From: Acidimicrobiia bacterium
GTDB lineage: Bacteria > Actinomycetota > Acidimicrobiia > IMCC26256 > BP-133
DNA length: 7,848 nt
Assembly (NCBI GenBank): GCA_025934385.1
Contig: JAICYE010000079.1
Location: 1 to 7,848 of the forward strand
Direction of reading: 5' to 3'
A program made the translations under genes and the position numbers. The notes under the pieces were generated by a model. The model searched no databases, was not told the DNA's origin, and worked only from the letters and a program-made list of their open reading frames with translations. Shown here piece after piece: positions 1 through 5,012 of this stretch. How positions within the stretch are numbered: the first letter of the stretch is position 1; every line of letters starts with the position of its first letter.

Positions 1-324
1 CAGGAGGAGGCGGTGCGCGCCGCCCGGGTCGGCGTGTCGTGCGAGGCGGTGGACGCCGCCGCCCGCACGGTCATCGGCGCCGGCGGCTACGGCGACTACT
101 TCATCCACCGGACGGGCCACGGCATCGGGCTCGACGAGCACGAGGATCCCTATCTCGTCTCCGGCAACGCCACGCCGCTGGCGCCCGGCCACGCCTTCTC
201 GGTCGAGCCCGGCATCTACCTCCCCGGCCGCTGCGGCGCCCGCATCGAAGACATCGTCGTGGCCACCGAAGTCGGCCCCGAGCGCCTCAACGAGGCGCCC
301 CGCGAACTGGCGGTGGTCGGCTGA
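1..324 (+). CDS. M24 family Xaa-Pro peptidase, C-terminal part (5' end outside window)
   Basis: Seen: the frame is open from base 1 and ends at TGA 322-324, leaving 107 residues. They carry the end of a pita-bread metallopeptidase fold: HRTGHGIG (residues 36-43), FSVEPGIY (66-73) and ARIED (80-84). By analogy with methionine aminopeptidase and aminopeptidase P, H40, E69 and E83 would be three of the five metal ligands, and H36 and H47 would lie near the substrate. The two Asp ligands would lie upstream of the window. Known: M24B enzymes hydrolyse Xaa-Pro bonds, usually with two Mn2+ or Co2+ ions, in the cytoplasm. Inference: the GIYLPG and RIED context resembles Xaa-Pro dipeptidase/aminopeptidase more than methionine aminopeptidase or creatinase, but specificity cannot be read from this part. 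The next gene starts on top of this stop codon. A GTG at base 13 is internal, not a real start. Confidence 0.92.
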   Translation, partial: QEEAVRAARVGVSCEAVDAAARTVIGAGGYGDYFIHRTGHGIGLDEHEDPYLVSGNATPLAPGHAFSVEPGIYLPGRCGARIEDIVVATEVGPERLNEAPRELAVVG

Positions 325-1181
325 AGCTCCAGGTCTCGACCGTCCTGCTCCAGTGGGCGGTGGGCGGCCTCTTCTTCGCCTGGGTCACCACCCGCCGCCG
401 GGAGGTCGGCATCGGCTACGGCTGGACCGTCCGCGGCACCTACATCGTCATGGCCCTCGGCGGCGCCGGGCTCGGCCGGTGGCTGGAGACCGGCGGCACG
501 GCGGCGCTGCTGCGCGACGTCGGGGCCATCGGTGTCGCCACCGCCGCCGGCGTCGCCCTCTGGCTGTCGTTCGCCCGCCGCCGGGCCGGCGTCGAAGGCG
601 AACGGACGCTGCGGCGGGCCCGGGCCGCCCGGGTGGCGGCCATGACCGGGATCGCCCGCCCCGACCGCTACGACGACACCGTCCCGGAGTTCCCGCCGTC
701 CGCCGACCTGGCCGCCCCGGCCGTGGGCGTGGCGGCGCTGGCGGCGGCGGCCGTGGCCGGCGGCGGCCCGTTCCTCCTGGGCTTCGCCCGGCTCGTCTGC
801 GGCGCCGCCTTCCTCGGCGTGGTGACCGACTCCATGCTCCTCGGCCACTCCTACCTCACCCAGCCGGGGCTCTCCCGGGCGCCGCTGAAGCAGCTCGTCC
901 GCCTGGGGGCGTTGATCTGGCCGCTGGAGACGCTCCTGCTGTGCCTGCCCCGGGGCATGGTCCAGGTCGTGAGCGGGTCCATCGACGACGGCGCCAACGG
1001 CCTGCTGGGCTGGATCTGGCTGGGGTCGACGATCTCGACCATCGTGCTCCTGGCCGTGGTGGAGGCGGCGCTGCGGGAACGGTGGTACTCGGCGGTCATG
1101 GCCGCCACCGGATTGCTGTATCTCGCCATCCTCACCGCCTTCGGGCAGGATCTCGTGGCCCGGGCGGTGCTCGGGCGGTAG
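321..1181 (+). CDS. polytopic membrane protein of unknown function
   Basis: I do not recognise a named family. Seen: 286 residues, very hydrophobic, with about eight likely membrane segments (roughly residues 5-23, 36-52, 63-84, 128-147, 150-170, 192-209, 228-250, 257-275). A basic, Arg-rich cytoplasmic-looking stretch (85-116) separates segments three and four. A polar motif, DSMLLGHSYL (170-179), sits at the end of segment five, and H176 with D170 could be functional. Start: the frame stays open upstream into the peptidase gene, where it encodes Arg-rich shadow sequence. Plausible membrane-protein sequence (KLQVSTVLLQWAVGGLFF) begins at CTG 321, which overlaps the peptidase TGA as CTGA. The first GTG in frame is at 360 and would remove most of segment one; CTG 345 is another option. 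No clear Shine-Dalgarno precedes 321, so coupling to the upstream gene is inferred. No transporter, kinase or peptidase motif is visible. Confidence 0.82.
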   Translation: MKLQVSTVLLQWAVGGLFFAWVTTRRREVGIGYGWTVRGTYIVMALGGAGLGRWLETGGTAALLRDVGAIGVATAAGVALWLSFARRRAGVEGERTLRRARAARVAAMTGIARPDRYDDTVPEFPPSADLAAPAVGVAALAAAAVAGGGPFLLGFARLVCGAAFLGVVTDSMLLGHSYLTQPGLSRAPLKQLVRLGALIWPLETLLLCLPRGMVQVVSGSIDDGANGLLGWIWLGSTISTIVLLAVVEAALRERWYSAVMAATGLLYLAILTAFGQDLVARAVLGR

Positions 1182-1210
1182 CTGTTCCGGCCCGCTGCCG
1201 TCGAGGCGCA

Positions 1211-1217
1211 AGGGAGG
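1211..1217 (+). promoter_or_regulatory. Shine-Dalgarno for the SDR gene
   Basis: AGGGAGG lies five bases before GTG 1223. It fixes the SDR start inside a frame that is open far upstream through the membrane-protein gene. Confidence 0.75.
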
Positions 1218-1222
1218 ATTCC

Positions 1223-2020
1223 GTGGACGGTCACGATCTCGCCGGACGGGTCGCCCTCGTCACCGGCGGCAACCGCGGCATCGGGCGGGCCATCGCCCTC
1301 GCCCTGGCCGGCGGAGGCGCCGACGTGGCCGTGGTCTACCGCCGGGACGGGGACGCCGCCGCCGCCACCGTCAAGGAGGTCGAGGCCCTCGGCCGGCGGG
1401 CCGGGGCCTACGCCGCCGACGTGGGGTCCCCGGCCGAGGTGGTGGCGTCGGTGGCGGCGGTGCTGGGCGACTTCGGGTTCGTCGACATCCTGGTGAACAA
1501 CGCCGGGATCGCCAGCCGGGGCCGGCCGGTGGCCGATACCGAGCCCGACGAGGTCGAGCGGCTCCTCCGGATCCACGCCGTCGGTGCCCACTCGCTGTGC
1601 CGGGCGGTCCTGCCGTCGATGCGGGCCCGACCCCGGGGCGACATCGTGATGATCTCGTCGGTGATCACCCGCGATGTCCCGCCCAACGGCGCGCCCTACG
1701 CCATGGCCAAGGGGGCGCTGGAGATGCTGGCCGCCACGCTGGCCAAGGAGGAGCGCCGCCACGGCATCCACGTCAACGTCGTGGCCCCCGGCCTGGTCGA
1801 GACGGAGATGGGCCGGCGCCTGGCCAAGGCCACCTTCGGGACCGACGACATGCGGGCCCTCGACGCCGCCTTCCCGTTCGGCCGGGTCTGCTCCCCCGAA
1901 GACGTCGCCGGCGTCGTACGCTTCGCGGTCTCGTCCGCCGCCGGCTACATGACCGGTGAGGTCTTCCGGGTCGACGGCGGCGGGGGCGGCGTGTCGGTGG
2001 TCAAGGAGGCTGAACGGTGA
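1223..2020 (+). CDS. short-chain dehydrogenase/reductase (SDR), FabG-like
   Basis: Seen: 265 residues, normal length for a classical SDR. The N-terminal Rossmann motif TGGNRGIG spans residues 14-21, ADV is at 65-67 (AADV), and NNAG is at 92-95. The catalytic S146 (ISSV), Y159 and K163 (YAMAK) have normal spacing. The C-terminal NVVAPGLVETEM and the near-terminal GEVFRVDGG are typical. R40 and R41 after strand two (VVYRR) suggest NADP(H) rather than NAD(H) preference, as an inference. Known: such enzymes interconvert alcohols and ketones, for example 3-oxoacyl-thioesters. Odd: the position usually held by the fourth catalytic residue, Asn, is His118 (RIHAVG). Start: GTG 1223 with a Shine-Dalgarno five bases upstream; residues before it are Arg-rich shadow sequence. 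The stop overlaps the next gene's start (GTGA). A poly-Gly run (GGGGG) precedes an unusual charged tail. The substrate is unknown. Confidence 0.93.
   Translation: MDGHDLAGRVALVTGGNRGIGRAIALALAGGGADVAVVYRRDGDAAAATVKEVEALGRRAGAYAADVGSPAEVVASVAAVLGDFGFVDILVNNAGIASRGRPVADTEPDEVERLLRIHAVGAHSLCRAVLPSMRARPRGDIVMISSVITRDVPPNGAPYAMAKGALEMLAATLAKEERRHGIHVNVVAPGLVETEMGRRLAKATFGTDDMRALDAAFPFGRVCSPEDVAGVVRFAVSSAAGYMTGEVFRVDGGGGGVSVVKEAER
2003..2009 (+). promoter_or_regulatory. Shine-Dalgarno for the PPOX-like gene, inside the SDR 3' end
   Basis: AAGGAGG seven bases before GTG 2017 is a near-ideal ribosome binding site. It lies within the last SDR codons (VKEAER) and decides that the next gene starts at 2017, overlapping the SDR stop, rather than at GTG 2023. 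Confidence 0.85.
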
Positions 2021-2394
2021 GCGTGCGGGTGGACCTCGACGAGGTGCGGGAGCAGGTGGAGGCCTGCCGGTCCTGCGCCTACCTGATGACCGTCACCGAC
2101 GACGGCCGGCCCCACGCCGTGTCGGTCGACATGGTATGGGAGGGCGAGGCGCTCGTCGGTGGCGCCGGCCGGCGGACCGCGGCCAACGCCGAGCGGTCAC
2201 CGGACGTGTCGCTCCTCTGGCCCGAGTCGGGCCGGGACGGCTACGCCCTCATCATCGACGGCACCGCCGAGGTGCGGACCGACGCCAACGGCGAAGGCGC
2301 CGTCGTCGCCGTCAAGCCGACGGCGGCGGTGCTGCACGTGACGCCGGCGGCCCGGGGGCAGGGCCCGGGCTGCGTGCCGGTGCTCGGGCACTGA
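2017..2394 (+). CDS. PPOX-like split-barrel (FMN/F420-type) protein
   Basis: Seen: 125 residues. The central AYLMTVTDDGRPHAVSV (residues 21-37) is the classic first strands of the pyridoxamine-phosphate-oxidase-like split barrel. A regularly alternating beta pattern follows: an LVGGAGRRTAANAERSPDVSLLWP block, then YALIIDGTAEV. Known: small actinobacterial proteins of this fold bind FMN, F420 or haem and act as oxidoreductases, and many are uncharacterised; they usually work as dimers in the cytoplasm. Odd: two cysteines near the N-terminus (C17, C20, as CRSC) and one in the tail (GCVPVLGH). The tail is rich in Gly and Pro, so the last 15 residues may be disordered. Start: GTG 2017 overlapping the SDR stop, with an excellent Shine-Dalgarno, so the pair is translationally coupled. 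It may supply or use redox cofactor with the SDR, but that is only proximity. FMN versus F420 cannot be decided here. Confidence 0.78.
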   Translation: MSVRVDLDEVREQVEACRSCAYLMTVTDDGRPHAVSVDMVWEGEALVGGAGRRTAANAERSPDVSLLWPESGRDGYALIIDGTAEVRTDANGEGAVVAVKPTAAVLHVTPAARGQGPGCVPVLGH

Positions 2395-2397
2395 GGA

Positions 2398-2436
2398 TTG
2401 GACGTCTGGTGTCGTAGAGCGACAGCAAACGTCCAA
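2398..2436 (+). other. 39-nt hyphenated palindrome between PPOX-like and DinB genes
   Basis: Arms TTGGACGT (2398-2405) and ACGTCCAA (2429-2436) pair perfectly. Inside them TG (2407-2408) pairs with CA (2426-2427), and TGTCG (2410-2414) pairs with CGACA (2420-2424). Single mismatches fall at 2406/2428 and 2409/2425, and the loop is TAGAG. It begins three bases after the PPOX-like stop. No T-run follows, so a standard intrinsic terminator is unlikely. An RNA hairpin that adjusts expression within an operon, or a dimeric repressor operator, are both possible. Confidence 0.6.
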
Positions 2437-2445
2437 ACGTTCGCG

Positions 2446-2451
2446 AGGAGG
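2446..2451 (+). promoter_or_regulatory. Shine-Dalgarno for the DinB-like gene, short spacing
   Basis: AGGAGG lies only three bases before ATG 2455, which is closer than usual. The next in-frame ATG (2473) would be 21 bases away, so 2455 remains the best start. Confidence 0.6.
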
Positions 2452-2454
2452 ACG

Positions 2455-3018
2455 ATGGCCGGAGCGATCGAGATGTATCGGCGGGCGGTCGAGACGTTCG
2501 GGCAGCGGGTGATGGCGATCGGCCCGGACGACTGGGGCCGGCCGACTCCGTGCCGCGAATGGAGTGTGCGCGACCTCGTCCGGCACCTCGTCTACGAGGA
2601 GTTGTGGGCGCCGGAGATCTTCGAGGGCAGGACGATGGCCGACGTCGGCGACCGCTTCGAGGGCGACATCCTCGGCGCCGAGCCCCAGGCGGCCTGGAAG
2701 GAGTCAGCCGCCAGCGCCCTGGCCGCCGCCGATCCGGGCCTGCTCGACCGGACGGTGCACCTCTCCTTCGGCGACGTCCCCGGCCGGGAGTACCTCGGCC
2801 AGCTGACCGCCGACCACGTGATCCACGCCTGGGACCTGGCCCGGGGCATCGGCGGCGACGACCGTCTCGACCCCGAGCTCGTGCAGTTCGTCTACGACCT
2901 GATGGCCCCCCAGGTCGAGCAGTGGCGCGACGCTGGCGTCTTCGCGGCCGCCGTCCCCGTCGGCGACGACGCCGACGTCCAAACGAAGCTGATCGCCCTG
3001 ACCGGCCGCGCCCCGTAG
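2455..3018 (+). CDS. DinB/TIGR03086-type putative metal-binding protein (MDMPI N-terminal-like)
   Basis: Seen: 187 residues, mostly helical. The block TPCREWSVRDLVRHLVYEE (residues 31-49) and the later DHVIHAWDLARG (120-131) are hallmarks of the actinobacterial TIGR03086 / mycothiol-dependent maleylpyruvate isomerase N-domain group. H44, H121 and H124 are the likely metal ligands of the four-helix DinB fold; which pair of the later His residues binds is inferred. Known: members with demonstrated activity use mycothiol or bacillithiol as cofactor in isomerisation or detoxification, but most TIGR03086 proteins have no assigned reaction. Start: ATG 2455 with AGGAGG; the frame is open upstream to a TTG at 2398, but that part lies in the palindrome and shows no family similarity. 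It is the last gene of the left + strand block and is followed by a GC-rich stem-loop. The C-terminus (TKLIALTGRAP) is the usual family ending. Confidence 0.85.
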   Translation: MAGAIEMYRRAVETFGQRVMAIGPDDWGRPTPCREWSVRDLVRHLVYEELWAPEIFEGRTMADVGDRFEGDILGAEPQAAWKESAASALAAADPGLLDRTVHLSFGDVPGREYLGQLTADHVIHAWDLARGIGGDDRLDPELVQFVYDLMAPQVEQWRDAGVFAAAVPVGDDADVQTKLIALTGRAP

Positions 3019-3024
3019 CGCGCA

Positions 3025-3065
3025 CCCGGCTCAGGCCGGACCGGCCGCGCTGCCTCAGAGCCGGG
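3025..3065 (+). terminator. candidate stem-loop terminator after the DinB-like gene
   Basis: CCCGGCTC (3025-3032) and GAGCCGGG (3058-3065) form a perfect 8-bp stem. It encloses a second inverted repeat, GGCCGG-A-CCGGCC (3034-3046). It begins seven bases past the stop and precedes the TetR promoter region. There is no U-tract, as is common for actinobacterial stem-loops, so termination is inferred from position. Confidence 0.42.
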
Positions 3066-3087
3066 CGGCGTGGCCGGTAACGGTACA

Positions 3088-3111
3088 AACAAATGTATGC
3101 CAACACTTGTT
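3088..3111 (+). promoter_or_regulatory. probable TetR operator (inverted repeat)
   Basis: Half-sites AACAAATGT (3088-3096) and ACACTTGTT (3103-3111) are inverted with one mismatch (A3093 against C3106) across a 6-base spacer. It is a locally AT-rich island in GC-rich DNA and ends four bases before the -10-like TATGAT. Binding there would block RNA polymerase. The size and position suit a TetR dimer, so autorepression by the adjacent gene is the natural reading. Confidence 0.65.
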
Positions 3112-3114
3112 CGC

Positions 3115-3120
3115 TATGAT
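3115..3120 (+). promoter_or_regulatory. -10 element for a leaderless TetR transcript
   Basis: TATGAT matches TANNNT and ends five bases before GTG 3126, so transcription would begin at or next to the start codon. No recognisable -35 is seen 17-18 bases upstream; that region is occupied by the operator half-site. Confidence 0.5.
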
Positions 3121-3125
3121 TGGTC

Positions 3126-3719
3126 GTGCCCTTCACCGACCGTTCCCAGGCGACCCGGGAGGCGATCCTGGCTGCGGCCCGGGCCGAGTTCAGCGCCCGG
3201 GGCTACGAAGCGACCACCATCCGGGGCGTCGCCGCGGTGGCGGAAATCCACCCGTCGATGGTGATGCGGTACTACTCGAACAAGGACGGGTTGTTCGATG
3301 CCGCCATCGACGTCGACCTCGCCCTCCCCGACCTCGAGAGGGTGCCGGTCCGCCGGCGGGGGGAGGTGTTGGCCCGCCACCTCGTGGAGCGATGGGAGGG
3401 TCGTCTGGCTGACGAGGCGTTGATGCTGCTGCTGCGGTCGGTGGCCACGAATCCGGCGGCGGCGGAGCGGGCCCGTTCGATCTCCGCCGGGCAGGTGCTG
3501 CGCATGGTGGAGCGGGTCGTCGCCGATCCGGCCGAGGCTCCGGTGCGGGCCGCCATGATCAGCAGCCAGGTGCTCGGGATCGCCCTGTGCCGCTACGTGG
3601 TGAAGATCCCGCCGCTGGTCGACATGGACGCCGAGATGCTGGTGGCGGCGCTGGCACCGTCGCTCCAGCACCATCTGACCGGGCCCTGTCCGAAGGTGGG
3701 TTCCACGCCGAAGCGGTGA
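3126..3719 (+). CDS. TetR/AcrR family transcriptional regulator
   Basis: Seen: 197 residues from GTG 3126. The N-terminal DNA-binding domain is textbook: TREAILAAARAEFSARGYEA (residues 10-29), then TTIRGVAAVAEI (helix 2 and turn), HPSMVMRYY (recognition helix, about 42-50) and SNKDGLFDAA. The C-terminal helical domain (about 65-190) contains LARHLVERWEG and resembles the larger TetR C-terminal families; its ligand is unknown. Start: GTG 3126 fits a leaderless transcript from the TATGAT just upstream; TTG 3120 in the same frame overlaps that element and is less likely. No Shine-Dalgarno is present. Regulation: a near-perfect inverted repeat lies in the promoter, which suggests autorepression. 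The downstream DUF2786 cluster begins 88 bases on and might be a second target, although I see no second copy of the operator there. The upstream gene runs in the same direction, so there is no divergent partner. Confidence 0.93.
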   Translation: MPFTDRSQATREAILAAARAEFSARGYEATTIRGVAAVAEIHPSMVMRYYSNKDGLFDAAIDVDLALPDLERVPVRRRGEVLARHLVERWEGRLADEALMLLLRSVATNPAAAERARSISAGQVLRMVERVVADPAEAPVRAAMISSQVLGIALCRYVVKIPPLVDMDAEMLVAALAPSLQHHLTGPCPKVGSTPKR

Positions 3720-3765
3720 TCATGCGGAGGTTTCGCGGAGGGCGGAGCGGGCGGCAGTCCGACAG

Positions 3766-3792
3766 TGCGCCCGGCAGGACCGCCGGGGGCGC
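3766..3792 (+). terminator. weak candidate stem-loop between TetR and DUF2786 genes
   Basis: CCCGGC (3770-3775) pairs with GCCGGG (3782-3787) around a 6-base loop. GCGC (3766-3769) can extend the stem with GCGC (3789-3792) across a two-base bulge. No T-run follows. In DNA this GC-rich, such a stem may be chance. The rest of the 88-base gap shows only a repeated GCGGAGG (3724-3730, 3735-3741). Confidence 0.3.
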
Positions 3793-3798
3793 TACCGT
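3793..3798 (+). promoter_or_regulatory. possible -10 element for the DUF2786 cluster
   Basis: TACCGT fits TANNNT and ends nine bases before ATG 3808. The start codon has no Shine-Dalgarno, so a near-leaderless transcript is possible. No -35 is recognisable, and the hexamer is weak. Confidence 0.25.
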
Positions 3799-3807
3799 GC
3801 ACGGCCG

Positions 3808-4569
3808 ATGGGGATCCAGGCCGACTATGTCCGCAAGATCCAGGGGCTGCTGGCCACGGCGGAGTCGCTGGCCGAGCAGGGCAACGACGAGGCGGCCGGC
3901 GCCTACGTGGCCAAGGCCCATGCGCTGCAGCAGAAGTACAGCATCGACCAGGCGATGCTGGCCGACGGCGCCGCCGGCACCGGCCAGCCGGGCGCCATCG
4001 TCGACCGGACGTGGACGATGCCCGGCGCCTACGGGCGGCGCAAGGTCAACCTGGCCCACGTCGTCGCCGTCCACACCGGCTGCGCCGGCTACTTCTCCCG
4101 GGCGGAGAGCGGCGCCTACCGGTTCACGGTCTTCGGGTTCACCGCCGACGTCGAATGGGCGGAGACGCTGTTCTTCAGCCTCTGCCACCAGGCCGAGGCG
4201 GCCCTGCGCCACACCGAGAAGGGCCACGACGACCACGGCCGGTCGTTCACCACCGCCTTCCTGGCCGGGTTCACCCATGAGGTCGCCCGCCGGCTGCGGG
4301 AAGCGGCGAAGCAAGCGGAGCGGGCCGCCGCCCGGGAGCAGGCCGCCCGACCCGAGATGAACGGCCAGCGCAGCGTCGCCCTCGTCCTGGCCGACAAGGC
4401 GAAGCGGGTGGAGGAGGAACTCGAGGCCAAGGTCGGGCGGCTGAGTACGTCCCGGCTGAGCGGCTCGCAGTCGTACTCGGGCTTCGAGCAGGGCCGGGCC
4501 GCCGGCCGCGATGCCACCCTGACCCGCGGTTCCGTCAACAACGGCGCGGCGCCCGTCCTCCCACGCTGA
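3808..4569 (+). CDS. DUF2786 domain protein
   Basis: Seen: 253 residues. Residues about 7-48 match the DUF2786 pattern: YVRKIQGLLATAES, then NDEAAGAYVAKAHALQQKY and SID. A second region (about 67-135) has RRKVNLAHVVAVHTGC and FTVFGFTADVEWAETLFFSL, the beta-plus-helix part often found after DUF2786. A charged helical stretch (about 150-180, EAAKQAERAAAREQAAR) may form a coiled coil. The tail contains the conserved-looking SYSGFEQGRAAGRDATL. There is no signal peptide or membrane segment, so it is cytoplasmic. Known: DUF2786 proteins occur in phages and bacteria without an assigned reaction. Start: ATG 3808; no Shine-Dalgarno, and upstream sequence in this frame does not look coding. The stop shares one base with the next gene's ATG (TGATG), so it is co-translated with the zincin. 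A role as partner or substrate-recognition subunit of that enzyme is inference. Confidence 0.87.
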   Translation: MGIQADYVRKIQGLLATAESLAEQGNDEAAGAYVAKAHALQQKYSIDQAMLADGAAGTGQPGAIVDRTWTMPGAYGRRKVNLAHVVAVHTGCAGYFSRAESGAYRFTVFGFTADVEWAETLFFSLCHQAEAALRHTEKGHDDHGRSFTTAFLAGFTHEVARRLREAAKQAERAAAREQAARPEMNGQRSVALVLADKAKRVEEELEAKVGRLSTSRLSGSQSYSGFEQGRAAGRDATLTRGSVNNGAAPVLPR

Positions 4570-5012
4570 TGACCATGACCGGGAGCCTCCGGGAGCGCCA
4601 GCAGTCCCTCTACGCCGCCGAGGATGCCGCGCTCGGCGACGCCGGACGGATGTTCCGCGACCTCGGCGAGGTGCGGGCCTACGTCGCCGAGCTCGTGGCC
4701 GGCGACTGGTGGGCCGACCGGTGGCCGCACATCGATGCCATCCCGGTCGATCGCACCCGGAGCCGCCGGTTCAGCGGGTACGCCGTTGAGGGCGACGGCT
4801 CCACCGGCGAGATCCGGCTGGCGAGCGGCCCGCTCCGCGAGCCCGTCCTCCTCCACGAGATCGCCCACGTCGTCTCGCCCGGGGCCGGGCACGGCCCAAC
4901 CTTCGTGGCCGGCCTCCTCGCCCTCGTGCGGGAGCGCTTAGGCTTCCACAGCTATGGCGCGCTGCTCGCCGAGCTGCGCCGCCGCAACCTTCTGGAAGGA
5001 GACCGAGCGTGA
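4569..5012 (+). CDS. small HExxH zincin, TIGR04338-like putative metallohydrolase
   Basis: Seen: 147 residues. The zinc-binding helix is HEIAH (residues 96-100), with a likely third ligand H108 in GAGHGPTF; E97 would be the catalytic base. It is preceded by a beta-strand region (GEIRLASG, 80-87), as in SprT-like and other short gluzincin/minigluzincin folds. The N-terminal RQQSLYAAEDAAL (10-22) and WWADRWPHIDAIPVDRTRSR block look like TIGR04338 members, which are typical of Actinobacteria. Known: that family has no established substrate. There is no signal peptide, so it should act in the cytoplasm. Start: ATG 4569 overlaps the DUF2786 stop by one base and has no Shine-Dalgarno, so termination-reinitiation is likely; ATG 4575 is an alternative. 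The stop overlaps the next start as GTGA. It could be a peptidase or another metal-dependent hydrolase; this cannot be decided from the sequence. Confidence 0.85.
   Translation: MTMTGSLRERQQSLYAAEDAALGDAGRMFRDLGEVRAYVAELVAGDWWADRWPHIDAIPVDRTRSRRFSGYAVEGDGSTGEIRLASGPLREPVLLHEIAHVVSPGAGHGPTFVAGLLALVRERLGFHSYGALLAELRRRNLLEGDRA
4996..5001 (+). promoter_or_regulatory. Shine-Dalgarno for the ABM monooxygenase gene
   Basis: AAGGAG lies seven bases before GTG 5009, inside the zincin's last codons. It supports the GTG that overlaps the zincin stop. Confidence 0.8.

Noticed and set aside
353..1222. The SDR reading frame is open upstream to 353, suggesting a fusion
   Set aside because: The extension is Arg/Pro/Gly-rich shadow of the membrane-protein gene. 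The SDR has its own Shine-Dalgarno and begins normally at GTG 1223.
2398..2454. TTG 2398 as start of the DinB-like gene
   Set aside because: It would translate the palindrome, has no proper Shine-Dalgarno spacing and adds residues unlike the family. ATG 2455 follows AGGAGG.
4116..4892. 258-codon - strand frame over the DUF2786 and zincin genes
   Set aside because: It lies opposite two genes with clear family motifs and has the composition of a shadow frame.
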